DNA of 50,308 nt from Anaerococcus sp. (GTDB lineage: Bacteria > Bacillota > Clostridia > Tissierellales > Peptoniphilaceae), in contig NZ_JAPJPG010000009.1 of NCBI RefSeq assembly GCF_030825785.1, positions 1 through 50,308 on the forward strand, given 5' to 3'. The number at the start of each line of letters is the position of its first letter. Positions within the stretch are counted from its first letter, which is position 1. Below, one piece after another: positions 32,774 to 42,537 of the stretch. The translations under genes and the position numbers were made by a program. Below the pieces are notes generated by a model. That model searched no databases. It saw only the letters and a list, made by a program, of their open reading frames with translations, and was not told where the DNA came from.

Positions 32774-34225
32774 CTAGTTTTTAGAATAGTTTGGTGATTC
32801 TCTAGTTATTGTGATATTGTGTGGGTGATTTTCTATAAGGGAAGCTGGAGTTATCTTTATAAATTGAGCCTTTTCGTAAAGTTCAGATAAGTCCTTACTT
32901 CCAACATAGCCCATTCCTGATTTTAGTCCACCTAAGAGTTGGTAGACTACCTCTCCAACAGGACCCTTGTAGGCAACTCTTCCTTCAACTCCTTCAGGAA
33001 CATACTTTTTGGTATTAGTTTGGAAATACCTATCTCCAGATCCATCCTTCATAGCAGCAAGGGAACCCATACCGCGGTATTCCTTGTATTGTCTACCCTC
33101 AAAGAGAATTGTCTCTCCAGGAGATTCCTCAGTACCAGCAAAGAGGGAACCTGCCATTATTACATCCGCCCCACATGCTAAAGCCTTGGTTATATCTCCA
33201 GAATACTTGATACCACCATCTGCTATTACAGGAATGTCGTATTTCTTAGCTTCCTTTACACAATCGATGATTGCAGTAATTTGTGGAACTCCTATACCAG
33301 TTACAACTCTGGTCGTACATATAGATCCTGGTCCAATACCTACTTTCACACAATCTACGCCAGCTTCTATCAGATCACGGGTTGCATGAGCAGTTGCAAC
33401 ATTTCCTGCTATTAGGTCTAGGTCAGGATATTTTTCCTTGATTTTTCTTATAGCAGAAAGAACATTTTGAGAATGGCCATGGGCAGTATCAAGGGTTATG
33501 ACGTCAACATTGGAAGCTACTAGGGCATCTACCCTATCCATCATGTCATTGGTTATACCAACAGCAGCTCCAACTACTAGTCTGTTATTAATATCTCTTG
33601 CAGAGTTAGGATATTGCTTGGACTTTTCTATATCTTTTATTGTAATAAGGCCCTTTAGCTTGTAGTCATCATCAACTATAGGAAGCTTTTCGATCTTGCT
33701 TTCTTCCATAAGCCCTATAGCTTCCTTCATCTTGATTCCCTCGTAACCTACAACCAAGTTTTCCTTAGTCATTATGGAATCAATAACAAGATTTGGATCT
33801 TCGACAAATCTTACGTCCCTATTAGTTAGAATTCCTTTAAGATACATATCCTTATCAACTATAGGAACTCCTGAAATCCTATAGTTTTTCATTATATCTA
33901 AGGCATCTTGGAGGAGATTTTCTGGATGAAGGTAGAAGGGATCTGTTATCACCCCATGTTCTGACCTTTTTACAACGTCAACTTGTCTAGCTTGTTCCTT
34001 GATTGGCATATTTTTGTGAATAATTCCTATCCCACCTTGTCTGGCCATGGCTATAGCCATTTGAGATTCTGTTACAGTATCCATACCTGCAGACATTATT
34101 GGTATGTTTAGCTTAATCTTTTTTGTAAGCTTGGTTGTCGTATCTACCTCGTTTGGTAGGACTTCCGAAGGTCCTGGTACAAGTAGAACGTCATCAAAGG
34201 TTAATCCATCTCCTAAAAATTTCAT
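32774..34225 (-). CDS. guaB: IMP dehydrogenase GuaB
   Basis: 483 residues. Oxidises IMP to XMP, the first step to GMP. The TIM barrel is split by two CBS domains (about 95-205). Catalytic loop GPGSICTTRVVTG with the active cysteine lies near 295-308, and IADGGIKYSGDITKALACGA and the flap MKDGSGDRYFQ are present. A guaB gene inside a purine operon directs flux to guanine nucleotides. The start overlaps the purDL stop by four bases (ATGA); GGAAG lies upstream. No fused or missing parts. Confidence 0.97.
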   Translation of the reverse strand: MKFLGDGLTFDDVLLVPGPSEVLPNEVDTTTKLTKKIKLNIPIMSAGMDTVTESQMAIAMARQGGIGIIHKNMPIKEQARQVDVVKRSEHGVITDPFYLHPENLLQDALDIMKNYRISGVPIVDKDMYLKGILTNRDVRFVEDPNLVIDSIMTKENLVVGYEGIKMKEAIGLMEESKIEKLPIVDDDYKLKGLITIKDIEKSKQYPNSARDINNRLVVGAAVGITNDMMDRVDALVASNVDVITLDTAHGHSQNVLSAIRKIKEKYPDLDLIAGNVATAHATRDLIEAGVDCVKVGIGPGSICTTRVVTGIGVPQITAIIDCVKEAKKYDIPVIADGGIKYSGDITKALACGADVIMAGSLFAGTEESPGETILFEGRQYKEYRGMGSLAAMKDGSGDRYFQTNTKKYVPEGVEGRVAYKGPVGEVVYQLLGGLKSGMGYVGSKDLSELYEKAQFIKITPASLIENHPHNITITRESPNYSKN

Positions 34226-37200
34226 TTCTCTTCCTTTCTAAAATAATCTACAGCATTTTCAAACAACAATTCTCTTTCTACTTCATAAACATTCTTGAAC
34301 AAATCATCATCAACTCTTTCAGCATGGGCCATCCTACCTAAGATTTTTCCATCTTTTGATAAGATTCCTTCTATATTATAGTTAGACCCATTAGGAGAAG
34401 TCTCATAGACTGAAAATATTTGATCATTGTCTAGAAGCTCTTCTAGTTTTTCTTTATTTACAATAAATCTTCCTTCTCCGTGGGAGATTGGAACTCTGTA
34501 GGTCTTATCTAGGTCAATTCCCACTGTCCATGGGCTGTTATTAGTCAAGCATCTAGTATTTACAAAACTTGCTATGTGGCGTGATGACCTATTAAATGTT
34601 AGAGTTGGATCTGTCTCTTCCTGGATTTTCACCCTGCCGTATGGCAAAAGTCCAGTCTTAACAAGAGCTTGGAAGCCATTACAGATTCCTATTATCAAGC
34701 CATCATTTTCATTTAATAGATAATCTATTGCCTTGGAAATTTTCTCATTTCTTATAATATTAGCCAAGAACTTAGCCGAACCATCTGGCTCATCTCCTAA
34801 CGAGAAACCTCCAGGAATCATAAAGATTTGAGATTCTTTTATAATCTCTGCTAGTTTGTATATAGATTCTTTTATCTCGCTTTCATTTTGGTTTCTAAAG
34901 ACTAAAATCTCTGTATCTGCCCCCGCCTTCCTAAAGGCCTTCTCGCTATCTAGCTCACAGTTTGTTCCAAGAGCAGCAAGGATTGTAACCTTTGGCTTTG
35001 AAACGTGATTTTTGGATTTCAATCTCCTAGTAACCTTGCTAGGACTTAGCTTTTCATAGGAAGTATTGTCATATCCTTGGAATATTTCATCTAGACCATG
35101 AAGGTAAAGATCCTTAAGTTTTTCCTTGTCAAGTTTTACTCCGTTTACGATGATATCTTCGCTAAAGCTTCCAATATTTTCTATAAAGTCACGATCATCC
35201 TTATATTCAACTAGGAAAGATCCAAACATAGGATTGTAGAGATTATCGTAATCTATTGTAAAACCAGTATTTCCTATACTTTGCTCATACAAATCTGTAA
35301 GAAGTCCCTTCCTACTTAGAGAAATTGCAGATATTACATTTCCTTCTCTAATATCCTTACTAAGCTTTTGGAAGTTTTCCTTTAATTCTCCTAAATCTAG
35401 GCTTCCGTCTTCCTTATATCTGGTCTTAATAAGTCCGATTCTTCCAGAACCCTTAAAGTCATTGGTAATAATATTTTCTATATCTTCGGTAGTTACTGCA
35501 AAAGATATTAGGCTTGGTGGAACCTTTATGTCTTCGAAAGTACCACTCATTGAATCCTTCCCGCCTATAGGAGGTGTTTCAAAAAAGCTTGATACTTCAA
35601 AGGCTCCCAGTAAAGATTTAAGTGGCTTAGACCAGGCTCTATCACTATCCATTGACTCGTAGAATTCTTGGAAGGATAGTCTGATTTTACTTAAATCTGA
35701 TCCTACTGCGACAAGCCTTCCTATGGATTCTACAACTGCATAGTATCCTCCCAAATACTGACTTTCTGATGAAAGTTTTGGGTCAAATCCATAGGTCATA
35801 AGAGAAACTGTCTTTGATACGCCTCTATCAACTGGAATCCTAGCTGCCATAACTTGGGAAGGATTAAGGAGTTTCCTTCCTCCAAGTGGGCCTAGGACAG
35901 TATTTCTTCCTATGGATGAATCAAACATTTCTATAAGATTTCTCTTGCTTAGTCTGTCTAGGTCTTTTATCTTTTCATAGAACTTGTTTGGATCATCATC
36001 TTTTTCATTTAAAATATCTGGCTTATCTTCACTTAGATAAGAAACTTTGGCATATCTTTCCGCCCCATCGGTGTTAATGAAGTCATAGGAAAGTTTGGCT
36101 ACTATCTGGTTTTCGTAATAAAGGGTCATGGTATTATTGTCTGTAACCCTCGCAACCAAAGTAGCCTCTAAATTTTCTTCCTTAGCATAGGCCATGAATT
36201 CATCAAGGTCTTTTTTATCAATTACCACAGCCATCCTCTCTTGGGATTCTGATATGGCAATCTCAAATGGCTTTAGCCCCTCATACTTTAATGGAACCTT
36301 ATCAAGATATATATCAATTCCATCAGAAAGCTCTCCAATGGCAACTGATACCCCACCAGCACCGAAGTCGTTACATTTTTTGATAAGACTTGCTACTTCG
36401 CCTCTTCTGAAGAGTCTTTGAATCTTTCTCTCTTCTGGGGCATTACCCTTTTGAACTTGAGCAGATTCTGTCTGAATGGATGTTACTTTGTGAGATTTAG
36501 ATGAGCCTGTAGCTCCCCCTATACCATCCCTTCCAGTCCTTCCACCAAGAAGAATAACTAAATCACCAGTAGCTGGGTCAAGTCTTTTAACAGTTTCAGC
36601 CGGTGCTGCTGCTATAACTGCCCCGCACTCCATCCTCTTGGCGGTATAACCTTCATGGTAGAATTCATCTACAAGACCTGTTGCAAGGCCAATTTGATTG
36701 CCGTAGGAAGAATATCCCAAAGCCGCTTCCTTAGTAATCTTTGCTTGTGGGAGTTTTCCCTCTAGGGTATCCTCGTAAGCCTCCTTTATATTTCCAGCTC
36801 CACTTAGTCTCATGGCTTGGTAGACATAGCTTCTTCCAGAAAGTGGATCTCTTATAGCTCCTCCAAGGCAAGTAGATGCTCCACCGAATGGCTCTATTTC
36901 TGTTGGATGGTTGTGGGTTTCGTTTTTAAACATTAATAGATAATCTTCTAAGCTTTCCTTACCATCCCTTAGGACCCTTACCTTGGTAAAGACAGAGCAA
37001 GCATTGATCTCCTTACTTACTTCTAGATCATCGAAATTATCATTGACCCTCATGTATTTAGAAAGAATAGTTCCAAAACTCATGAGATTGATTGGCTTTG
37101 TAAGACCTAGCTCATCTCTCATTTTTAGGTATTTGTCAAAGGATTTCTTAACAGCCTCATCCAGAAGAGTCCTTGCCTCTATATTTATATCTAAATAAGT

Positions 37201-39117
37201 GTTAAAGGTCGTATGCCTACAGTGGTCTGACCAATAAGTATCTAGGATTTTAATTTCAGTTTCATTTGGATCGCGGTTTTCATCTATAAAATAATCGCGA
37301 ACCATCCTTAAGTCATTTAGACTCATGGCCAAGGAGTATTCTTCTATGAAATCCCTAAGTTTATCATCATCAAAATCCCTAAAGCCGTCATAGCTTATAT
37401 TTTCTAGATTTTTCTCATGACTTAGCTTAAGACTTGTAGGAATTCCCAAAAGATTGACCCTATGTGAATCTACTGGATTTATAATAAATTCTTCTATTTT
37501 TCTAAGGTCCTCTGAGCTTACTCCACTAATTTCATAAACTGTAGCAGCCCTTACTTGAAGATTTGGATCATCTATTACAAGGGAAGCTGTATCTAAAAGT
37601 CCTTGCTCTCTTTGGTTGAATTGACCTGGTAGGTACTCACTTACTATAGTATTTTTAAAGCTTCTTTGAAGGTTAAGAGCATCATCAAAGGCATAAGCTG
37701 AATCTACAGGAGCTTCGGCAAGGACCGTGTAGAGAAGCTTTTCTATATTTTCATCTTTTGTTTCTAGGTCATATCTTTTGTAAATCTTAATAGATTCAAG
37801 ATTAATCCCTAGAGAATTTTGGATTTTTTTCCTTAAATTTTTTGATTCAAAGTCATAAGCATCCTTTTTCTTAACATAGACTCTCTTAACTGATGGGCCA
37901 ATGTCCTTTCTGTAGTATTTCCCATCAAAGTGGATTTTCTCGCTGTCCTCATAGGCTTTTGCAATAGCTTCATCAAAGCTATCACTTACTGAAAGGATAT
38001 TTAGGACCCTTCCGCCAGCTGTTAGGATTTTTCCTTCTTCTTTCTTTGTGCCAGCATGGATTATTTTTGATTTAATTCCCTCATCAAATGTTATCTCCTT
38101 TGAGACTTCATATGATAGAGGATATCCTTCTGATGCTAGGACCAAAGAGACTGCTTTCTTGTCATTTATATTAAGCTTGACTTGATCTAGCTTTTTAGAA
38201 GAAGTTTTCATAAGTAAGTCTAATATATCATTATCTATAAGTTCTAATACGACTTGAGTTTCAGGATCTCCGAATCTTACATTGAACTCCAGAACATAAA
38301 TTCCTGATTCATTTATCATAAAGCCTATAAAGAGGACTCCTCTGTAGTCGATGTTTTCTTTATTGAAACCCTCTAGGATTTTAGGAAGGATATCTTCACT
38401 TATCTTTTCCTTAAAGGCTTCTGCCTCGACATTGGGAGCATATGTTCCCATGCCTCCAGTGTTTGGTCCAATTTCTCTATCATAGATTTTCTTATGGTCC
38501 TTAGCTGTTGGGAGAGGAATTATAGTAGATGAATCTGTTAGGGAAAGGAGGCTCATCTCAAATCCATCTATAAATTCTTCTATAATTAAGAATTTATCCA
38601 TGGCAAGGATTTCGGAAACTTTCTCCCTAAACTCGCTTAGCTTATCTATAATATAAACTCCCTTACCTCCAGCAAGACCGTCTCTTTTTAGGACAAGTTT
38701 TCCTTTTTCTTTTATTAACTTTTCTCCGTAGGCTAGAATTTCTTCTTTATCTTCGCTTTTAAGATAGGCTGGTGTCTTTATTTTGTATTTTTCTAGAAAA
38801 TTCTTGCAATAGGTCTTGCTTGATTCGAACTTAGAAGCCTTCTTATTAACCCCAAAAACTTTTAAATCATTTTCTTGGAATCTGTCTACTAAGCCCATAC
38901 ATAGGGGATCTTCTGGTCCCACTATTGTATAGTCAATTTCTTCTTCCTTGGCAAATTCTACAAGCTTTTCAATATCAGTAGCTTCTATGTCTATATTTTC
39001 GCCAATTTCACTGGTACCAGCGTTTCCTGGAGCAAAATAAAGCTTTCTATCAGAGGACTTAATTTTCTCTCCCAGGGCATGTTCTCTTCCACCAGATCCT
39101 ACAATTAAAATTTTCAT
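34222..39117 (-). CDS. PurD-PurL fusion: GAR synthetase plus large-type FGAM synthase
   Basis: 1631 residues in one uninterrupted frame. Residues 1-409 are a complete PurD (GSGGREHALG, VGPEDPLCMGLVD, the ATP-grasp LKRDGLAGGKGV, FNVRFGDPETQ, ending YYRKDIG). From about 410 the sequence reads KRVYVKKKDAYDFE, the usual start of large single-chain PurL, followed by the linker domain, DTYWSDHCRHTTFN, the HNHPTEIEPFGGASTCLGG site, and a C-terminal glutaminase domain with the nucleophile elbow GICNGFQ, plus MAHAER at the end. The junction has almost no linker and no internal ATG or ribosome binding site, so a separate PurL is unlikely. It performs two non-consecutive steps around PurN. Confidence 0.93.
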   Translation of the reverse strand: MKILIVGSGGREHALGEKIKSSDRKLYFAPGNAGTSEIGENIDIEATDIEKLVEFAKEEEIDYTIVGPEDPLCMGLVDRFQENDLKVFGVNKKASKFESSKTYCKNFLEKYKIKTPAYLKSEDKEEILAYGEKLIKEKGKLVLKRDGLAGGKGVYIIDKLSEFREKVSEILAMDKFLIIEEFIDGFEMSLLSLTDSSTIIPLPTAKDHKKIYDREIGPNTGGMGTYAPNVEAEAFKEKISEDILPKILEGFNKENIDYRGVLFIGFMINESGIYVLEFNVRFGDPETQVVLELIDNDILDLLMKTSSKKLDQVKLNINDKKAVSLVLASEGYPLSYEVSKEITFDEGIKSKIIHAGTKKEEGKILTAGGRVLNILSVSDSFDEAIAKAYEDSEKIHFDGKYYRKDIGPSVKRVYVKKKDAYDFESKNLRKKIQNSLGINLESIKIYKRYDLETKDENIEKLLYTVLAEAPVDSAYAFDDALNLQRSFKNTIVSEYLPGQFNQREQGLLDTASLVIDDPNLQVRAATVYEISGVSSEDLRKIEEFIINPVDSHRVNLLGIPTSLKLSHEKNLENISYDGFRDFDDDKLRDFIEEYSLAMSLNDLRMVRDYFIDENRDPNETEIKILDTYWSDHCRHTTFNTYLDINIEARTLLDEAVKKSFDKYLKMRDELGLTKPINLMSFGTILSKYMRVNDNFDDLEVSKEINACSVFTKVRVLRDGKESLEDYLLMFKNETHNHPTEIEPFGGASTCLGGAIRDPLSGRSYVYQAMRLSGAGNIKEAYEDTLEGKLPQAKITKEAALGYSSYGNQIGLATGLVDEFYHEGYTAKRMECGAVIAAAPAETVKRLDPATGDLVILLGGRTGRDGIGGATGSSKSHKVTSIQTESAQVQKGNAPEERKIQRLFRRGEVASLIKKCNDFGAGGVSVAIGELSDGIDIYLDKVPLKYEGLKPFEIAISESQERMAVVIDKKDLDEFMAYAKEENLEATLVARVTDNNTMTLYYENQIVAKLSYDFINTDGAERYAKVSYLSEDKPDILNEKDDDPNKFYEKIKDLDRLSKRNLIEMFDSSIGRNTVLGPLGGRKLLNPSQVMAARIPVDRGVSKTVSLMTYGFDPKLSSESQYLGGYYAVVESIGRLVAVGSDLSKIRLSFQEFYESMDSDRAWSKPLKSLLGAFEVSSFFETPPIGGKDSMSGTFEDIKVPPSLISFAVTTEDIENIITNDFKGSGRIGLIKTRYKEDGSLDLGELKENFQKLSKDIREGNVISAISLSRKGLLTDLYEQSIGNTGFTIDYDNLYNPMFGSFLVEYKDDRDFIENIGSFSEDIIVNGVKLDKEKLKDLYLHGLDEIFQGYDNTSYEKLSPSKVTRRLKSKNHVSKPKVTILAALGTNCELDSEKAFRKAGADTEILVFRNQNESEIKESIYKLAEIIKESQIFMIPGGFSLGDEPDGSAKFLANIIRNEKISKAIDYLLNENDGLIIGICNGFQALVKTGLLPYGRVKIQEETDPTLTFNRSSRHIASFVNTRCLTNNSPWTVGIDLDKTYRVPISHGEGRFIVNKEKLEELLDNDQIFSVYETSPNGSNYNIEGILSKDGKILGRMAHAERVDDDLFKNVYEVERELLFENAVDYFRKEEK

Positions 39118-39126
39118 TGCTTCTCC

Positions 39127-40632
39127 TTAATGTTTGAAGTGACGCGATTTGCTAAATACCATGCTCATACCATATTCATTACATTTATCGATTGAGTCTT
39201 TATCTCTTATTGATCCACCTGGTTGGATGATTGAGCTAATTCCCATCTCGTGGGCAAGTTCTACTGTATCTGAAAATGGGAAGAAGGCATCTGATCCAAG
39301 GACTGCTCCCTCAAAGTCCCTATCCTTAAAGTGATCTTTGATAGATTCAAGAGCCCAAACCCTTGATTGTTGACCTGCCCCGCAACCTAGGGTCTTCATT
39401 CCCTTGGCTACTACAATGGCATTTGATTTGACATATTTTACTACCTTTTGGGCAAATAAGAGGTCTTTGATTTCTTCTTCACTTGGCTTTTTGTCGGTTA
39501 CTATATTTACTTCGTCCTTGCCGAAGTCTTTTCCTTGTATTAGGACTTTTCCATTGAGATATCTGATCTCTTCTCTTACACTTTCATTAGAAAAATCTAC
39601 TTTGACGAGCCTTACATTTTTCTTCTTTGTAAGAATTTCTAGAGCTTCTTTAGTAAAGTCCTTAGCTGCTATTATTTCTAGGAATATTTCATGCATTTTT
39701 CCTGCTGCTTTCTCATCAACTACTCCGTTTACTGCAAGTATTCCTCCAAATATCGATTGGCTGTCGCACTCGAAGGCCTTGATGTATGAATCATAGACAT
39801 CACTTCCTACAGCAACCCCGCATGGTGATTGGTGTTTAAGAGCAACTACTGCATTTTCTCCTAGCTCTTGGGCAAGCTCTAGGGCTGGGTTTAGGTCGTT
39901 GTAGTTGTTGTAGCTCATTTCCTTGCCGTGAATTACTTCTATATCCTCCATTAGTCCTGTAACGAATGGGTCATTATATAGACTTGCAGCCTGTCCTGGA
40001 TTTTCCCCATAACGGAGGTCAGATTCTTTCTCGAATCCGTAGGTCTTATATTTAGATTCTTCTCCAGTAAGTTTTGTGAAGTACCTTGCTATTATTGAAT
40101 CATAAAAGGCTGTAAGGCTAAAGGCCTTCATGGCGAGTCTTTGCCTGTAAGCTAGGTCGATATCATCATTTTTAAGTCTTTCGATTAATTCATCATAATC
40201 ACTTGGATCTGTTACTATTAGTACATCCTTGTGGTTTTTAGCAGCAGACCTAACCATGGATGGACCACCGATGTCGATATTTTCGATTATCTCTTCTGGA
40301 TTTCCATTCTTTAGTGCCTTTTGGAATTCGTATAAATTCACAACTACTATATCAATCGCCTTTATTCCTAATTCTTCTACAGTTGAAACATGTCCTTCAT
40401 CATCTCTCTTGTAAAGAATTCCTCCATGAACATAAGGAGATAGGGTTTTTACTCTTCCTTCTAGGATTTCTGGAAAGTTTGTTATATCTTCAATTTCAGA
40501 TACATCTACTCCACTATCTTTAATCTTTTTGTATGTACCACCTGTTGATATAAGGCTTACACCTAATTTGCTAAGCTCTTTTGCAAGTTTTTCTATACCT
40601 GTCTTGTCAGTAACTGATAGTAAAGCTCTCAA
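39127..40632 (-). CDS. purH: Bifunctional AICAR transformylase/IMP cyclohydrolase PurH
   Basis: 501 residues. N-terminal IMP cyclohydrolase (MGS-like) domain with ALLSVTDKTGIEKLAKEL, STGGTYKKI and the VKTLSPYVHGGILY block; C-terminal transformylase with LRYGENPGQAA, LKHQSPCGVAVG (catalytic Lys-His) and VLGSDAFFPFSDTVELA. Uses 10-formyl-THF for the last two steps to IMP. It overlaps purN by four bases (ATGA) and sits nine bases before purDL. Full length, no anomaly. Confidence 0.97.
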   Translation of the reverse strand: MRALLSVTDKTGIEKLAKELSKLGVSLISTGGTYKKIKDSGVDVSEIEDITNFPEILEGRVKTLSPYVHGGILYKRDDEGHVSTVEELGIKAIDIVVVNLYEFQKALKNGNPEEIIENIDIGGPSMVRSAAKNHKDVLIVTDPSDYDELIERLKNDDIDLAYRQRLAMKAFSLTAFYDSIIARYFTKLTGEESKYKTYGFEKESDLRYGENPGQAASLYNDPFVTGLMEDIEVIHGKEMSYNNYNDLNPALELAQELGENAVVALKHQSPCGVAVGSDVYDSYIKAFECDSQSIFGGILAVNGVVDEKAAGKMHEIFLEIIAAKDFTKEALEILTKKKNVRLVKVDFSNESVREEIRYLNGKVLIQGKDFGKDEVNIVTDKKPSEEEIKDLLFAQKVVKYVKSNAIVVAKGMKTLGCGAGQQSRVWALESIKDHFKDRDFEGAVLGSDAFFPFSDTVELAHEMGISSIIQPGGSIRDKDSIDKCNEYGMSMVFSKSRHFKH

Positions 40633-41174
40633 TTTAATTCCTCCAATTGTTTGATTACTTCTTTCAAGCTCTTATGCTCTACTTGTAGAATCTTTTCTGC
40701 AATTTCTTCGGCGCTTTCGCACTTACTTATGTCAACTTTTCTTTGAAGAATTATATCTCCATCATCTAAGTTTTCATTTACGAAATGTATGCTCACTCCG
40801 CTAATCTTTTCTTTATTTTCAAATACTGCCTTGTGGACATTCATTCCATAAAATCCCTTACCTCCATATTTGGGTAATAGTGATGGATGGATATTGATTA
40901 TTTTGTATTTATCTATAATCTTCTTAGTAACTTTTGGTAAATATCCTGCAAGAACTATGAAATCTATTTTTTTATCTCTAAGCACCTCTAGGATTTCTCC
41001 CTCGTCTTTGCTTATGATATATGAAATACCTTCCTCTTGCGCAAAAGAGAGCCCCTTTGCATCTTTATTTGAGACTACTAATTCAATCTGGCTATCGAAA
41101 TAATTTTCCTTTTCCGCATCTATAAGAGCCTTTAAGTTCGATCCCGTTCCTGAAATAAATACTGCAAGTCTCAT
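40629..41174 (-). CDS. purN: GAR transformylase PurN
   Basis: 181 residues. Formylates GAR with 10-formyl-THF. Motifs MRLAVFISGTGSNLKALID at the start, LAGYLPKV, NIHPSLLPKYGGKGFYG (catalytic Asn-His) and the C-terminal VSIHFVNENLDDGDII with the catalytic aspartate. The ATG at 41174 is chosen over an upstream codon because it overlaps the purF stop as ATGA and follows GAGGG; the longer form would add a non-family extension. Confidence 0.95.
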   Translation of the reverse strand: MRLAVFISGTGSNLKALIDAEKENYFDSQIELVVSNKDAKGLSFAQEEGISYIISKDEGEILEVLRDKKIDFIVLAGYLPKVTKKIIDKYKIINIHPSLLPKYGGKGFYGMNVHKAVFENKEKISGVSIHFVNENLDDGDIILQRKVDISKCESAEEIAEKILQVEHKSLKEVIKQLEELN

Positions 41175-42514
41175 TTCGATTCCCTCTTTATTGGATAGTC
41201 GCCAGTAAAGCAAGCATTACAATAATCACAAGGATTATTTACAAGCTCCATCAAATTGTCAATGCTTAGAAATTCCAAACTATCTGCTCCTATCATCTTA
41301 TTGATTTCTGCTACCGAATGATTTGCCGCTATAAGCTTGCTCTTATCTGGAGTGTCCACCCCGTAGTAACAAGGATTTGTAACTGGAGGCGAGGTAACTC
41401 TTAGGTGAACTTCCCTAGCCCCAGCTTTTCTTATCCTTTGTATAAGCTTAGCACTCGTAGTGCCCCTTACAATGGAATCATCTACGAGAACAATTCTTTT
41501 GTCCCTAAGGACCGACTTTTGTGGATTTAGCTTAAGCATTACTGAAAGTTCCCTTTCCTTTTGGTCTGATTTTATGAAGGTCCTTCCCATATATCTATTT
41601 CTTACAAGACCTGCCGCAAAGGGAATACCTGATCTTTGGGCAAAACCTATAGCTGAAGGAGTTCCAGAATCTGGTACCGGACAGACTAGATCAGCCTCTA
41701 CAGGAGCCTGGTCGAAAAGCTTCTCCCCACTTCTTCTCCTAAACATGTAGGCATTAGTTCCTTCGATGTTGGCGTCAGGCCTTGCCGTGTAGATATATTC
41801 GAAGATACAATGCTTGCAATCTACCTTACTGTCTTCCTTGTAGGACTTAATCCCGTCCTTGTCGCAAACTACAATCTCACCTGCTTCTATGTCTCTATAA
41901 TTTTCAATATCAAGAATTTCTATAGAGCAATTCTCACTCGCTATAATCGTAGTCTCATCATCAAATCCGAGCATTAGTGGCCTTATCCCATTGTAGTCTC
42001 TGAAGCCTACGATCTTATCTGGCATACAAAGCACACATGAATAGGCTCCCCTTAAATCTTTCATAGCGCGTCTTATAGCCTTTACTATATCGCCCTCAAA
42101 GTATCTAGTAATCAGAAGAAGGATCAGCTCGCTATCTGTATATGTATGAAAGGCCATGCCCATTTCTTCTTCTTTTTTCTTTAATGTTTTATAATTTACC
42201 AGATTTCCATCATGAGCTAAGGAAAATTCGTTTCCTTTAGCAAAGCTTACCAAGGGCTCGACATTATAATCTTGGTTACATCCTTCTGGAGCACTTCTCA
42301 CATGGCCTAGACCGTATTCGCCCTCGCTATCTTTAAGATTCTCATCAGCAAAAATTTCATTGACAAGTCCTAGACCTCTTATTCTTCTTAAGTTTTCTCC
42401 ATTTGATAAGATAATTCCAGAAGCATCCTGGCCCCTATGCTGGATCGAGCTTAATGAATAAAATAATTTCTGTGTTTTTCTTACTTTAGTTTTTATACCT
42501 ACTACACCGCTCAT
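41171..42514 (-). CDS. purF: Amidophosphoribosyltransferase PurF with an altered glutaminase site
   Basis: 447 residues. It makes phosphoribosylamine from PRPP. The phosphoribosyltransferase half is intact (PRPP loop VLVDDSIVRGTTSAK) and cysteines match B. subtilis-type [4Fe-4S] ligands (DCKHC, NPCYYG, CDYCNAC). The N-terminal glutaminase is odd: it begins MSGVVGI, so the nucleophile Cys that normally follows the initiator Met or propeptide is Ser2 (AGC). HVRSAPEG replaces the usual HVRYxTxG, and AHDGNL replaces AHNGNL, changing the oxyanion-hole Asn. Arg73 and Asp127 remain. No upstream in-frame start could add a Cys. It may use free ammonia. AGGAG lies 11 bases before the ATG. Confidence 0.93.
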   Translation of the reverse strand: MSGVVGIKTKVRKTQKLFYSLSSIQHRGQDASGIILSNGENLRRIRGLGLVNEIFADENLKDSEGEYGLGHVRSAPEGCNQDYNVEPLVSFAKGNEFSLAHDGNLVNYKTLKKKEEEMGMAFHTYTDSELILLLITRYFEGDIVKAIRRAMKDLRGAYSCVLCMPDKIVGFRDYNGIRPLMLGFDDETTIIASENCSIEILDIENYRDIEAGEIVVCDKDGIKSYKEDSKVDCKHCIFEYIYTARPDANIEGTNAYMFRRRSGEKLFDQAPVEADLVCPVPDSGTPSAIGFAQRSGIPFAAGLVRNRYMGRTFIKSDQKERELSVMLKLNPQKSVLRDKRIVLVDDSIVRGTTSAKLIQRIRKAGAREVHLRVTSPPVTNPCYYGVDTPDKSKLIAANHSVAEINKMIGADSLEFLSIDNLMELVNNPCDYCNACFTGDYPIKRESK

Positions 42515-42537
42515 TGGTCTTTTTTCTCCTATATCAC

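Noticed and set aside
33009..33389. 126-codon plus-strand ORF inside guaB (and similar long antisense ORFs in purDL, purH and MFS)
   Set aside because: They are shadows of strongly supported genes on the minus strand, with no start signals or family features.
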